Assembly: GCA_002068205.1 (NCBI GenBank)
Contig: MVZB01000054.1
Location: forward strand, 1 to 15,311
DNA: 15,311 nt
Direction of reading: 5' to 3'
DNA from: a candidate division BRC1 bacterium ADurb.BinA292
GTDB taxonomy: Bacteria > Sumerlaeota > Sumerlaeia > MVZB01
Part shown: positions 6,577-13,981 of the stretch, in pieces
Numbering within the stretch: the first letter of the stretch is position 1
Layout of the letters: each line of letters starts with the position of its first letter
The notes under the pieces: model-generated
Seen by the model: the letters and a program-made list of their open reading frames with translations, nothing else
What the model was told of the DNA's origin: nothing
The model's database searches: none
Translations under genes and position numbers: made by a program

Positions 6577-7786
6577 AGCGCAGGGCCTCCACCGGATGCA
6601 GCCGCGCGGCCTGAATCGCCGGGAAGAGCGCCGCCAGCGTGCAGATCACCATCGAGCTGCAGACGATCAGCAACACCGTGACGGGCTGTACTTCCACGGG
6701 CAGACGCGAGAAGTTGTAGACCGAGGCGGGCAGGTCGAGCGGGATATAGGGGATCGAAAAACAGAGGAGCAGGCCGATCGCCACGCCCGCGCCTGTCCCC
6801 AGGATGCCGATCATCACCCCGTCGAGCAGGAAGATTTTCCAGATCGTGCGGCGCGATGCACCGATCGCTTTCAGGATGCCAATTTCACGCGTCTTGTCGT
6901 TCACCATCAGGATCAGGGTGCCGATGATGTTGAGCGCGGCAACGAAAATGATCAGCAGCAGAATCACGAACAGCGCGAGTTTCTCCAGCTTCAGCGCGCT
7001 GAAAAACGCCCCGTTTTCCTGCGACCAGGTCGAGATGCGATAGCCTGGCAGGTGCAACCGCGCCGCGAGCCGGTCGGCCTGGAACGGGTCCTTGAGCTTG
7101 ACATGCAGGTAGTCGTAGCCCGGCTCGGTCGGGAACAGCTTGCGCATCATCTCGGTGCTGATGAACGCCGTGTTGGCGTCGAATTCATAGAAGTCGGTGC
7201 GGAACCCATCCTTCATGGTGAACTTGAGAAACCGCATCTGGGGGCCGATGGCCGTCCGCACCGGCGCGGTCGAAACCAGCGTGACGCGGTCGTTAATCAT
7301 CGCGCCGATGTTCACCGCCAGCGGCAGCCCGAGCAGGATCTCGTCCTCGCCCAGCGTGACCGAATCGCCGTGCTCATAGGTCATGATCGAGTAAATGGTG
7401 TTCTGATCGAGCCGGTCCATGCCGAGCAGTTGGACGAAGCTCTGGCGGTTCTGGTCGCGCCCCTGGCCGGCGATGATGAACGCCTGCTTCTGCATCACGG
7501 GCTGAACGTGCGTCACCCCGGGCAGGGCTTTCAGCTTGCGAATGACCTCCGGGTCGAATTCCTCGCGCGGGCCTTCGAGGTTGACCACGCGCAGGTGCGG
7601 GTAGAGTTCGGCCACCTTGCCGAACAGCAGTTCATCCGCCCCGTCCATGACGCCGATGACGGTGATCAGCGCGGCGACGCCGACGGCCACCCCCGTCATT
7701 GAAATAAACGTAATCAGCGAAACGAGGGCCTTGCGTTCGCGCGAGACGAGGTAACGCCAGGCGATGAACCATTCAAGTGATTTCAT
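6569..7786 (-). CDS. lolC: Lipoprotein-releasing ABC transporter permease (LolC/LolE family)
   Basis: This is the membrane partner of LolD and should open a path for lipoproteins out of the inner membrane. The 405-aa protein has the LolC/E layout: a short N-terminal amphipathic part (WFIAWRYLVSRER), TM1 at about 22-47 (SLITFISMTGVAVGVAALITVIGV), a periplasmic MacB-like domain of about 220 residues, then TM2 near 270-294, TM3 near 320-343 and TM4 near 368-390. The coupling motif EIGILKAIGAS (301-311) and the terminal PVEALRYE are family hallmarks. Only one permease gene is present, so it may act as a homodimer, as in lineages with a single LolC/E-type protein. LolC and LolE cannot be told apart here. 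No clear ribosome-binding site precedes the only ATG. Confidence 0.93.
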   Translation of the reverse strand: MKSLEWFIAWRYLVSRERKALVSLITFISMTGVAVGVAALITVIGVMDGADELLFGKVAELYPHLRVVNLEGPREEFDPEVIRKLKALPGVTHVQPVMQKQAFIIAGQGRDQNRQSFVQLLGMDRLDQNTIYSIMTYEHGDSVTLGEDEILLGLPLAVNIGAMINDRVTLVSTAPVRTAIGPQMRFLKFTMKDGFRTDFYEFDANTAFISTEMMRKLFPTEPGYDYLHVKLKDPFQADRLAARLHLPGYRISTWSQENGAFFSALKLEKLALFVILLLIIFVAALNIIGTLILMVNDKTREIGILKAIGASRRTIWKIFLLDGVMIGILGTGAGVAIGLLLCFSIPYIPLDLPASVYNFSRLPVEVQPVTVLLIVCSSMVICTLAALFPAIQAARLHPVEALRYE

Positions 7787-7850
7787 TGTTCAACCGGCCA
7801 ATCAAACCAGGATGAAGCACAGCGTGATGCACCACGGAGGGCCGCGGGCC

Positions 7851-9404
7851 TCAGCGTTCCGGCCGCATCAACGGGAACAGGATGACATCGCGGATCGAGG
7901 CGGAATCGGTCAGCAGCATGATCAGCCGGTCGATGCCGATGCCCAGACCGCTGGCCGGCGGCATGCCGTATTCCAGCGCGCGGATGTAATCGCGATCGAT
8001 TTCGTTCATCGCCTCCTCGTCGCCGCCGGCCCGCTGCCGCACCTGACATTCAAACTGCTCGAGCTGTTCCCGGGGGTCGTTCAGCTCGCTGTAGGCGTTG
8101 GCCGTCTCGAGTGCGCCGATGAACAGCTCGAATCGCTCGGCCGTATGCGGATCCGCGGGCGACGACTTGGCCAGCGGGCATTTGCTCTTGGGGTAGTCGA
8201 TCACGAAGGTCGGCTCGATCAGTTCCGGTTCGATCCGCTCCTCGAAGACGCGCATCAACGCCTCGTCGGGATCGGATTCCTCGCGCAGTATCCCGGCGAT
8301 TTCGTCGCCCGCGCCGCCGAGCGCCGCCCGCAGCCGCTCCATGTCGCCCAGACCCCAGCGCAGTGGATTGGCATCGCCCGCAGCGAGACCCAGCAACTCG
8401 GCGACGGCATCCAGAATGCGGACCCGGCGGAACGGCTGCCCCAGATCCAGTCGATGACCCTGATACGCCAGTTCCGTCGCACCGAGCACCGACCGCGCGG
8501 TCTCGCGGATCAGCGTCTCGGTCAGGTCCATCGTGTCGGTGTAATCCCACCAGGCGGTGTAAAGTTCCAGCATCGTGAATTCAGGGTTATGGCGGGTCGA
8601 GAGTCCCTCATTGCGGAAGTTGCGATTGATCTCGTAGACGCGCTCCAGCCCGCCCACGAGCAGCCGCTTCAGGTAGAGTTCGGGCGCGATGCGCAGGTAG
8701 AGATCCATATCGAGCGTGTTGTGATGCGTGATGAAGGGCCGTGCCGCCGCGCCGCCGTAAATCGGCTGCATCATTGGCGTTTCGACTTCCATGTAGCCGC
8801 GCTCGTCGAGGAAGCGGCGCAGCGCGGCGATCGTCCGGCTGCGCGCGCGGAATGTCTCGCGCACGTCGGGGTTGGCCAATAGATCGACGTAGCGCTGCCG
8901 GTAACGCAGCTCGACGTCCTTCAGGCCATGCCATTTTTCGGGCAGGGGGCGGATCGCCTTGGTCAACAGCCGCAGTTGGGCTGCTTCGACGGTCAATTCG
9001 CCGGTTTTGCTGTAGAACAATTTGCCGCTCGCGCCGACGATGTCGCCGGCGTCCAGACCGTGCCGAAAATAGTCATAGCCGCGCTCGTCGGTCACATCCT
9101 TCTTCACGTAGGCCTGAATCTGATCGGTCTCGTCGCGGATGAGCAGGAAGCCGGCCTTGCCGAAGGCCCGCACGCTCATCACGCGGCCGGCGATGGAAAC
9201 CGGCTCGCCCGAGGCCACCAGTTCCTGCTGGCGGGCGCGCAAATCGGCGGCGTGATGCGTCGGCTCATGCTTTTTGACGTAGAGGTCCCAGCCGGTGGCG
9301 CGCAGGCGCGCGGCCTTGTCGTAGCGCTCGCGCACCAGGCGATGCTCATCGGCGGCGGCGGTTTCGCCGGCCGGGCTCGGCTCGATTCGTTCGCTCTCAG
9401 CCAT
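7851..9404 (-). CDS. lysS: Lysyl-tRNA synthetase, class II
   Basis: LysRS charges tRNA-Lys with lysine in the cytosol. The 517-aa product is of usual length. An OB-fold anticodon-binding domain occupies about 68-150 (VSIAGRVMSVRAFGKAGFLLIRDE), followed by the class II catalytic core. Motif 1 is around VETPMMQPIYGGAAARPF (207-224), motif 2 is FRNEGLSTRHNPEFTMLELY (263-282) and motif 3 is GLGIGIDRLIMLL (486-498). YPKSKCPLAK and ETANAYSELNDP are lysine-site and family markers. The frame extends 20 codons upstream to 9464 without similarity. ATG 9404 (MAESERIEPS) is preferred, with GGGAG about 12 nt upstream. It ends 64 nt before lolC and may share its transcript. Confidence 0.97.
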   Translation of the reverse strand: MAESERIEPSPAGETAAADEHRLVRERYDKAARLRATGWDLYVKKHEPTHHAADLRARQQELVASGEPVSIAGRVMSVRAFGKAGFLLIRDETDQIQAYVKKDVTDERGYDYFRHGLDAGDIVGASGKLFYSKTGELTVEAAQLRLLTKAIRPLPEKWHGLKDVELRYRQRYVDLLANPDVRETFRARSRTIAALRRFLDERGYMEVETPMMQPIYGGAAARPFITHHNTLDMDLYLRIAPELYLKRLLVGGLERVYEINRNFRNEGLSTRHNPEFTMLELYTAWWDYTDTMDLTETLIRETARSVLGATELAYQGHRLDLGQPFRRVRILDAVAELLGLAAGDANPLRWGLGDMERLRAALGGAGDEIAGILREESDPDEALMRVFEERIEPELIEPTFVIDYPKSKCPLAKSSPADPHTAERFELFIGALETANAYSELNDPREQLEQFECQVRQRAGGDEEAMNEIDRDYIRALEYGMPPASGLGIGIDRLIMLLTDSASIRDVILFPLMRPER

Positions 9405-9465
9405 CAAACGGCAAGTCTCCCGAGAATGGCGCGCCCGGTTCGCCGCGGGCACGCTGAATCCCAAC

Positions 9466-9493
9466 AGTCTACCGTGATGCCGGGCGAAGTCAA
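9466..9493 (-). promoter_or_regulatory. Candidate sigma-70-like promoter for lysS
   Basis: On the minus strand TTGACT (9493-9488) is followed after 16 nt by TAGACT (9471-9466). Five of six and four of six bases match the -35 and -10 consensus. A start near 9459 would give a 5' leader of about 55 nt before lysS. It lies in the 108-nt gap after aroE, so lysS-lolC-lolD could be transcribed independently of aroE. Confidence 0.4.
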
Positions 9494-9512
9494 CCAGGGC
9501 CGAGGCATGCGG

Positions 9513-10370
9513 TCATTCCGCGCCAAGGTGCCGCCTCAGGACGCGTACCATCAGCGCTTCATCCGGTTCACGGCCCGACCAGATGCGCAGCGCCGCGGCT
9601 CCCTGGCGCGCCAGCATCCCGAGCCCCTCGACGCAGCGCGCTCCCCGCTCGCGCGCGGCGCGCAGCAGCGGCGTTTGCGGGTCGGGCGTGTAAACCGTGT
9701 CGAAAACGACGTGCTGCTCCCGGATCAGTTCGGGCGGCAGACAGACCGGATCGCCCGGCTTCATGCCCAGCGAGGTGGCGTTGGCGATCAGATCGGCGCC
9801 GGCGGCGGCGGCGGCCCGTTCCGCCGCGGATTCCACGACCTGGATCCTCAGCCCCGGATAGGTCGCGGCCAGGTCCGCCGCCAGCACGCGGGCCCGCGCC
9901 GGATCTCGATTCACGATGGCCAGGCTGGCCGCGCCGGCCCGGGCGGCGCCGAACGCCATCGCCCGTCCCACGCCGCCGGCCCCGACCTGCAGCACGCGCC
10001 CGCCGCGAAACGAGTATCCGCTCTCCTGCTCGACGGTGCGGACGTAGCCGTCGGCGTCGGTGTTGTAGCCGCAGGCGCCCTGCGCCGTGAAATGAACCGT
10101 GTTGACCGCGCCGATCGCCGCCGCCAGCGGGTCCACGCGGTCCAGCAGGCGCATGGCCTGCTGCTTGTGGGGGATCGTCAGATTGACGCCGACGAATCCC
10201 ATCGCGCGGGCGCCGCGCAGCGCCTCGGCCAGATCCTCGGGCCGCACGGGCAGCGCCACGTAGCGCCAGTCCAGCCCCAGCGCTTCGATGGCGGCATTCT
10301 GCATCGGCGGCGACAGGCTGTGTTCCACCGGCCAGCCCATCACGCCGAGCAGACGCGTCCTGGCGGTCAT
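9513..10370 (-). CDS. aroE: Shikimate dehydrogenase
   Basis: AroE reduces 3-dehydroshikimate to shikimate with NADPH, step four of the chorismate pathway. The 285-aa product has the substrate-binding SLSPPMQNA (18-26), the catalytic lysine K69 in NLTIPHKQ, the NTDADGY motif (103-109) with catalytic D105, the nucleotide-binding GAGGVGRA (130-137) and NRDPARA (154-160) as the NADP-specificity segment. MLARQGA (252-258) is the C-terminal shikimate-contact motif. The start is ambiguous. ATG 10370 opens the conserved region, but its nearest GGAGG is 14 nt away, whereas an in-frame GTG at 10379 sits 5 nt from that same GGAGG. In-frame ATGs at 10409 and 10436 lack support. It lies 108 nt upstream of lysS. 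Confidence 0.95.
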   Translation of the reverse strand: MTARTRLLGVMGWPVEHSLSPPMQNAAIEALGLDWRYVALPVRPEDLAEALRGARAMGFVGVNLTIPHKQQAMRLLDRVDPLAAAIGAVNTVHFTAQGACGYNTDADGYVRTVEQESGYSFRGGRVLQVGAGGVGRAMAFGAARAGAASLAIVNRDPARARVLAADLAATYPGLRIQVVESAAERAAAAAGADLIANATSLGMKPGDPVCLPPELIREQHVVFDTVYTPDPQTPLLRAARERGARCVEGLGMLARQGAAALRIWSGREPDEALMVRVLRRHLGAE

Positions 10371-10529
10371 GTCGTCCACGTTGCCCTCCGACGCGCGGAT
10401 GGACCCCATCCTGCCAAACACGCGGGGTTCTGTCATCGGAAACCGGGACGGGAAAAGGAATCAGGGACACACGGAAAGAGCGACGAAAGGGCCATGGCGG
10501 CGGAGGCGCGCCGATCCAGGAGCCCTAGA

Positions 10530-12080
10530 TTAATTCACCACGCCGCTTGCGGCGGCTGCGAGGTGCTTCTTCAGTGTGTTGACCGAAATCCCAAGGCGGC
10601 GCGCGAGATCCTGCTGGCTCAGTGCGCCGCGGCGGGCGTGGGCCCATTGGACGTAACGGGCGACGATCGATTTCAAAGGCTCAATCCGGCTGAATCCGGG
10701 AGGCGCGGAGGCGGCGCCGACTCCGTCAACGGCGACGGCCGGATTCGCCTCAGACAGTTTTCGTTCCATGCGTTCCTTCAGTTCGGCCACGACGTCGTCG
10801 CCCAGCTCAACGCGGCGCCGGACGAGGCTGATGAGTTCGCGGACGTTGCCCGGCCATGGGTATTTCTTGAGCGTCGGTTCGCCCTGGCGGAAGTACTGGA
10901 TCACATCGCGCGGATCGGCGCCGTCGCGCATCCGGTCGGCCATGCGGTAGCCGACATGCCGGATGATGCGGGGGATATCCTCGGGGATGGCCGCCAGCGG
11001 CGGCGTGGGGATCTCGACCTCGGCCAGACGGTAGTAGAGATCCTCGCGGAACTCGCCGCGGCGCAGTTTCTCGCGCAACACCGGCTGCGTGCCGGCGATG
11101 ATGCGCACGTCGGCCTTCCGTTCCTTGGCGGCGCCGAGCGGCCGATAGCGCCGCGATTGCAGGAACCGCAGCAGGTCGGCCTGCACCGGCAGGGGCATCT
11201 CGGCCAGTTCATCGAGAAAGAGCGTTCCCCCTTCGGCCTGATGCACCAGCCCCTTGTTTTCGGCGACGGCGCCCGTGAACGAACCCTTCAGGTGCCCGAA
11301 CAGTTCCGAACGCAGGAAGGTCTCGTTCAGCCCGGCGCAGTTGATGGCGACGAACGGCCCGTGGCGGCGGGGGCTGAATTCATGCAGATAGAAGGCGGCG
11401 AATTCCTTGCCGGTGCCAGTCTCGCCCAGGAGCAGGACGTTCAAACTGGAGGCCCCGACCTCGCGAATGCGCCGCTTCAGATCAAGCACCGGCCGGGACT
11501 GCCCCTCGATGTAAGGGAAGTCGGCTTCACGGAAATGCTCGACCGACCCCGCTTCCTCGGGGACGGCGCGGGCCAGCGAAAAGATCCGCTCGCCGTTGGC
11601 GTAGAGCGCCTGCGCGGCTTCCTCCAGCGGTTGGGGGTCCATCAGCCGCATGAAGCAGATCGTGATCTTGTACTGGAGATAGTCGCGCAGGTCGGGATTG
11701 CTCAGGTCGCCATAGAGATTATGCCCTGGATAGACGCGTTCGAACGCTTCCTCGACAGAGGAGGCCGTGTGGAGCCTCACATGCTCCAATCCGCGACAGG
11801 CCGCGCGGACGCTGGGTGAATCCCGCGGCGCAAACACCTGAATCAATCCGCCAAGGCGGCCGAAGGCGGCAAAGCGACGGCCCAATTCAGTCGGCGCCTC
11901 GACCTCCCGCAGCAGCAACAGCAGTTCCGCCGGTTCACCCGCTTGAACGCATTCGTCCATGAACGGATGGACATGCTTGCGTCCGACGACACGGATCTCG
12001 CGCCACAGGCCGTGGCAGCGAGCGGCCTGAACCAGCAGCGACGGCAGCGGGGACAGTGCGAGGATCACCCGACCCGGCAT
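10530..12080 (-). CDS. Sigma-54-dependent transcriptional activator (bacterial enhancer-binding protein) with unrecognised N-terminal domain
   Basis: Enhancer-binding proteins use ATP to remodel sigma-54 RNA polymerase at -24/-12 promoters. This 516-aa protein has a full AAA+ core at about 190-425: Walker A GETGTGKE (219-226), sigma-54-contacting loop GSFTGA (266-271; consensus GAFTGA, so one A-to-S change), Walker B GGTLFLDE (284-291), REDLYYRL (345-352) and the sensor-2 PWPGNVREL (408-416). A C-terminal helix-turn-helix lies at about 486-508 (LSQQDLARRLGISVNTLKKH). Residues 1-180 look like an alpha/beta sensor with no receiver phosphorylation site, GAF or PAS that I can recognise. ATG 12080 is chosen because GGAGG lies 8 nt upstream; in-frame ATGs at 12098 and 12113 lack one. 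It is divergent from the ARPP-1-like gene, its probable target. Confidence 0.9.
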   Translation of the reverse strand: MPGRVILALSPLPSLLVQAARCHGLWREIRVVGRKHVHPFMDECVQAGEPAELLLLLREVEAPTELGRRFAAFGRLGGLIQVFAPRDSPSVRAACRGLEHVRLHTASSVEEAFERVYPGHNLYGDLSNPDLRDYLQYKITICFMRLMDPQPLEEAAQALYANGERIFSLARAVPEEAGSVEHFREADFPYIEGQSRPVLDLKRRIREVGASSLNVLLLGETGTGKEFAAFYLHEFSPRRHGPFVAINCAGLNETFLRSELFGHLKGSFTGAVAENKGLVHQAEGGTLFLDELAEMPLPVQADLLRFLQSRRYRPLGAAKERKADVRIIAGTQPVLREKLRRGEFREDLYYRLAEVEIPTPPLAAIPEDIPRIIRHVGYRMADRMRDGADPRDVIQYFRQGEPTLKKYPWPGNVRELISLVRRRVELGDDVVAELKERMERKLSEANPAVAVDGVGAASAPPGFSRIEPLKSIVARYVQWAHARRGALSQQDLARRLGISVNTLKKHLAAAASGVVN

Positions 12081-12102
12081 GGGTTCGTCCTCCGTCATAA
12101 TT

Positions 12103-12112
12103 TGATGGATCA
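12103..12112. promoter_or_regulatory. Short dyad TGAT-GG-ATCA
   Basis: A 4+2+4 inverted repeat lies between the start region of the sigma-54 activator and its own candidate -10 box. It sits about 100 bp upstream of the ARPP-1 -24/-12 element, where enhancer sites are commonly found. It could be an operator for autoregulation or an upstream activator site. It is short enough to be chance. Confidence 0.2.
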
Positions 12113-12141
12113 TTATTATCTGAGAGTCACGTTCGGTTCAA
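12113..12141 (-). promoter_or_regulatory. Candidate promoter of the sigma-54 activator gene
   Basis: On the minus strand TTGAAC (12141-12136), 17 nt, TAATAA (12118-12113) form a plausible housekeeping promoter in a locally AT-rich patch. The predicted start near 12106 leaves a leader of about 25 nt before the ATG at 12080. An overlapping GATAAT at 15-nt spacing is an alternative -10 box. Confidence 0.4.
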
Positions 12142-12181
12142 GCAGCATCGCTTCATCAGCCTAAATAAAGGTAATTCAAGC

Positions 12182-12191
12182 TTCCATGGAA
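12182..12191. promoter_or_regulatory. Perfect dyad TTCCATGGAA upstream of the -24/-12 promoter
   Basis: A 10-bp self-complementary sequence lies 12 nt before the -24 element of the ARPP-1-like gene, within a local CTTCCATGGAAA context. Its symmetry fits a dimeric regulator. It is closer to the promoter than usual enhancer sites, so it may bind something other than the activator, or be chance. Confidence 0.25.
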
Positions 12192-12202
12192 ACCGTCGCC
12201 GC

Positions 12203-12217
12203 TGGCCCCGAATTCGC
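12203..12217 (+). promoter_or_regulatory. Sigma-54 (-24/-12) promoter of the ARPP-1-like gene
   Basis: TGGCCCCGAATTCGC contains the invariant GG (12204-12205) and GC (12216-12217) separated by exactly 10 nt. TGGC is at -24, and TCGC at -12 has one mismatch to TTGC. The predicted start is near 12229, about 42 nt before the ATG. The divergent neighbour encodes a sigma-54 activator, which strengthens the call. Confidence 0.6.
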
Positions 12218-12270
12218 CTTAATGCCTCCGCGGCAAGTCATTCAAACCCACCGGAGGAAGGAGCGAAGAA

Positions 12271-13779
12271 ATGACAGATCGGACACCCGACGATCCGACC
12301 GGGATGATCCCGCTGGGGCTGCTCGCCTGCCCCGTCACGGGGAGGCGGCCCCAACGGACGCGGATCATCGCCGGCCTGCGCCCGGAATTGAGGCGGCTGA
12401 AGGACAATCCGCGCGAGCCCCACGCCATCGAGGTCTCCAGTGGACTGCGTGAACCGCTCGGCTGGCTTCCGCGCGCGACGTCCGCGTGGCTGGCGCCGCT
12501 GATCGACGCCGGCCGGGTGGCGCTGCGGCCGTTGGCGCTGCGGGTTGCATCGCCTTCGCGCGGCGAAGCGGAATTCGCGATCGACATCGAAGTCTTCCTC
12601 ACGCGCCAGGGGGCGGAGATCCTCCACACCCGGGGGGAAGGCGGCGGCGCGCCGCACGTCCTGCATCGGATGCTGGTGCGGCTCTGGCGCCGATGCGAGC
12701 GGGCCCGACACAACCAGCGGATGGGGCAGGACATCGCCATCGTGCTGGCCCGGCTCGATCCGCGCCAGCTGCTGCCCGAGTCCAACCTGCTGCTCAACCT
12801 GCTGCCGACACTGCACGACTACCGGCGCCGGCTGGACGAGCGCGAACAGGCGCTGGGCGACGCGCGGCGGCGGCTCGGGGCGGTCCAGTTCGGCGAGCCG
12901 GTCCGCCATGGTTCGCTGGCGCTGATCCCGCTGCTGGGGAGCAACGGCCATGTCCCGTCCTACGAACTGTTGCACGAGGCCCTGTCCGCGGGGAAGGCGC
13001 GGGTCGATGAACTGAATCCGGGGGGTGTCGTCCCGTTCCTGAAGATCGTCAACGAGTCGACCCAGCCGCTTCTGGTATGCGAGGGGATGCTGTTGATCGC
13101 GCCCAAGCAGAATCGCGTCGTGAATGAATCCTTGCTGGTGCCCAACGAGATGGAGTTCGCCCTGCCGGTCAGTTGCGTCGAGCAGGGGCGGTGGCATCGC
13201 AGCGGCCGCGCCGCCGAAGTTCGGGGCGGCGCCACGGCCCTGCTGCGCTCACGCAAGCTGCGGACGCTATTGCGCCGCCGCGACGCCGGCTACGCGAACC
13301 CGGCGCAGGGCGAGGTCTGGGATGAGGTGCAGGCCTGCCTGCGCGAGATGGACGCGCCGTCGCCAACCCATGACCTGGACGCGGTGTATGACACGCAACG
13401 CGAGCGGCTGCGGACCACTCGCGAGGCGCTCATGCTGCCGCGCGAAGCGGTCGGTGTCCTCATCGCGCGGGATGACCGCATCCTCGGCCTGGAACTGATG
13501 GATCATCCCTCCAGCTTCCGGACGACCTGGGACAAACTGGCCGATGGCTATTACGTGGAAGCACTGCGCAGACGCCGCCCGCCCGAGGAAGAGCGACCGG
13601 CGGAACTGTCGGAGCTGTCGCTGCGCTGGTTCCTGGGCCGCGTGGCCGATTCGTTGACGGTCCGCTGGAACCAGACGGGCGCCGGAATCGGGCTGGCCCT
13701 CGACGACCCGCGGATCACCGGCAGCGGCGTCTGGCACGACGGCCGTCTCTGCCAACTCTGCGCCCTGGCGGTTGAGTAG
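12271..13779 (+). CDS. ARPP-1-domain-like protein with a novel N-terminal region
   Basis: The 502-aa protein splits in two. Residues about 208-500 look like ARPP-1 (ADP-ribosylglycohydrolase and Rhodanese-Phosphatase-associated protein): SLALIPLLG (215-223), YELLHEALSAGKARVDEL (231-248), VPFLKIVNES (254-263), the PKQNRVVNESLLVP block (278-291), PVSCVEQGRWHR (299-310), GEVWDEV (347-353), SPTHDLDAVYD (364-374) and GLELMDHP (406-413). No enzymatic activity is established for that family as far as I know. Residues 1-205 are Arg/Leu-rich, with no signal peptide, membrane helix or domain I recognise, ending in a helical or coiled stretch (about 175-203). AAGGAG lies 7 nt before the ATG. A -24/-12 promoter and a divergent activator indicate expression only under a specific signal. 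The family call is from motif memory. Confidence 0.75.
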   Translation: MTDRTPDDPTGMIPLGLLACPVTGRRPQRTRIIAGLRPELRRLKDNPREPHAIEVSSGLREPLGWLPRATSAWLAPLIDAGRVALRPLALRVASPSRGEAEFAIDIEVFLTRQGAEILHTRGEGGGAPHVLHRMLVRLWRRCERARHNQRMGQDIAIVLARLDPRQLLPESNLLLNLLPTLHDYRRRLDEREQALGDARRRLGAVQFGEPVRHGSLALIPLLGSNGHVPSYELLHEALSAGKARVDELNPGGVVPFLKIVNESTQPLLVCEGMLLIAPKQNRVVNESLLVPNEMEFALPVSCVEQGRWHRSGRAAEVRGGATALLRSRKLRTLLRRRDAGYANPAQGEVWDEVQACLREMDAPSPTHDLDAVYDTQRERLRTTREALMLPREAVGVLIARDDRILGLELMDHPSSFRTTWDKLADGYYVEALRRRRPPEEERPAELSELSLRWFLGRVADSLTVRWNQTGAGIGLALDDPRITGSGVWHDGRLCQLCALAVE

Positions 13780-13786
13780 CTGGCGC

Positions 13787-13876
13787 GTCGCCCGGCGGTC
13801 CGTGGCGCGGTCCTCGCGCCAATCGCGCCTCGGAGATTTGAGTTCGTGGCGTGCGACTGCGCGACCGCCGGGCGAC
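13787..13876. repeat. Perfect 14-bp inverted repeat enclosing a hairpin
   Basis: GTCGCCCGGCGGTC (13787-13800) is exactly the reverse complement of GACCGCCGGGCGAC (13863-13876). Inside lies a second perfect stem, TGGCGCG-GTCCT-CGCGCCA (13803-13821). The element begins 7 nt after the ARPP-1-like stop codon, between convergent genes. It could be a large GC terminator without a T-tail, or a small mobile or structured-RNA element. Confidence 0.55.
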
Positions 13877-13910
13877 ATAGCTACGCACGCGTTCCCTGCA
13901 ACCGCATCCA

Positions 13911-13926
13911 GCCCTTCGACGGGCTT
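13911..13926. terminator. Short hairpin in the convergent gap
   Basis: AGCCC and GGGCT around a TTCGAC loop form a small stem, 50 nt beyond the hydrolase stop codon on the minus strand. No T-run follows on that strand, so termination activity is uncertain. Confidence 0.25.
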
Positions 13927-13955
13927 CTGATTCCATCATCCTTGCTGCATCCTGG

Positions 13956-13981
13956 GTTGAACCGGCCGCCGGCGATTCAAC
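13956..13981 (-). terminator. Hairpin overlapping the hydrolase stop codon
   Basis: GTTGAA (13956-13961) pairs with TTCAAC (13976-13981), with an inner CCGG-CCG-CCGG stem. The structure includes the hydrolase stop codon (13977-13979). There is no T-tail, so it may stabilise the 3' end rather than terminate transcription. Confidence 0.3.

Noticed and set aside
8928..11819. Very long open plus-strand frame of 963 codons
   Set aside because: It lies antisense to lysS, aroE and the sigma-54 activator, all strongly supported. Its translation is His/Arg/Gln/Gly-rich low-complexity sequence typical of the complement of GC-rich genes.
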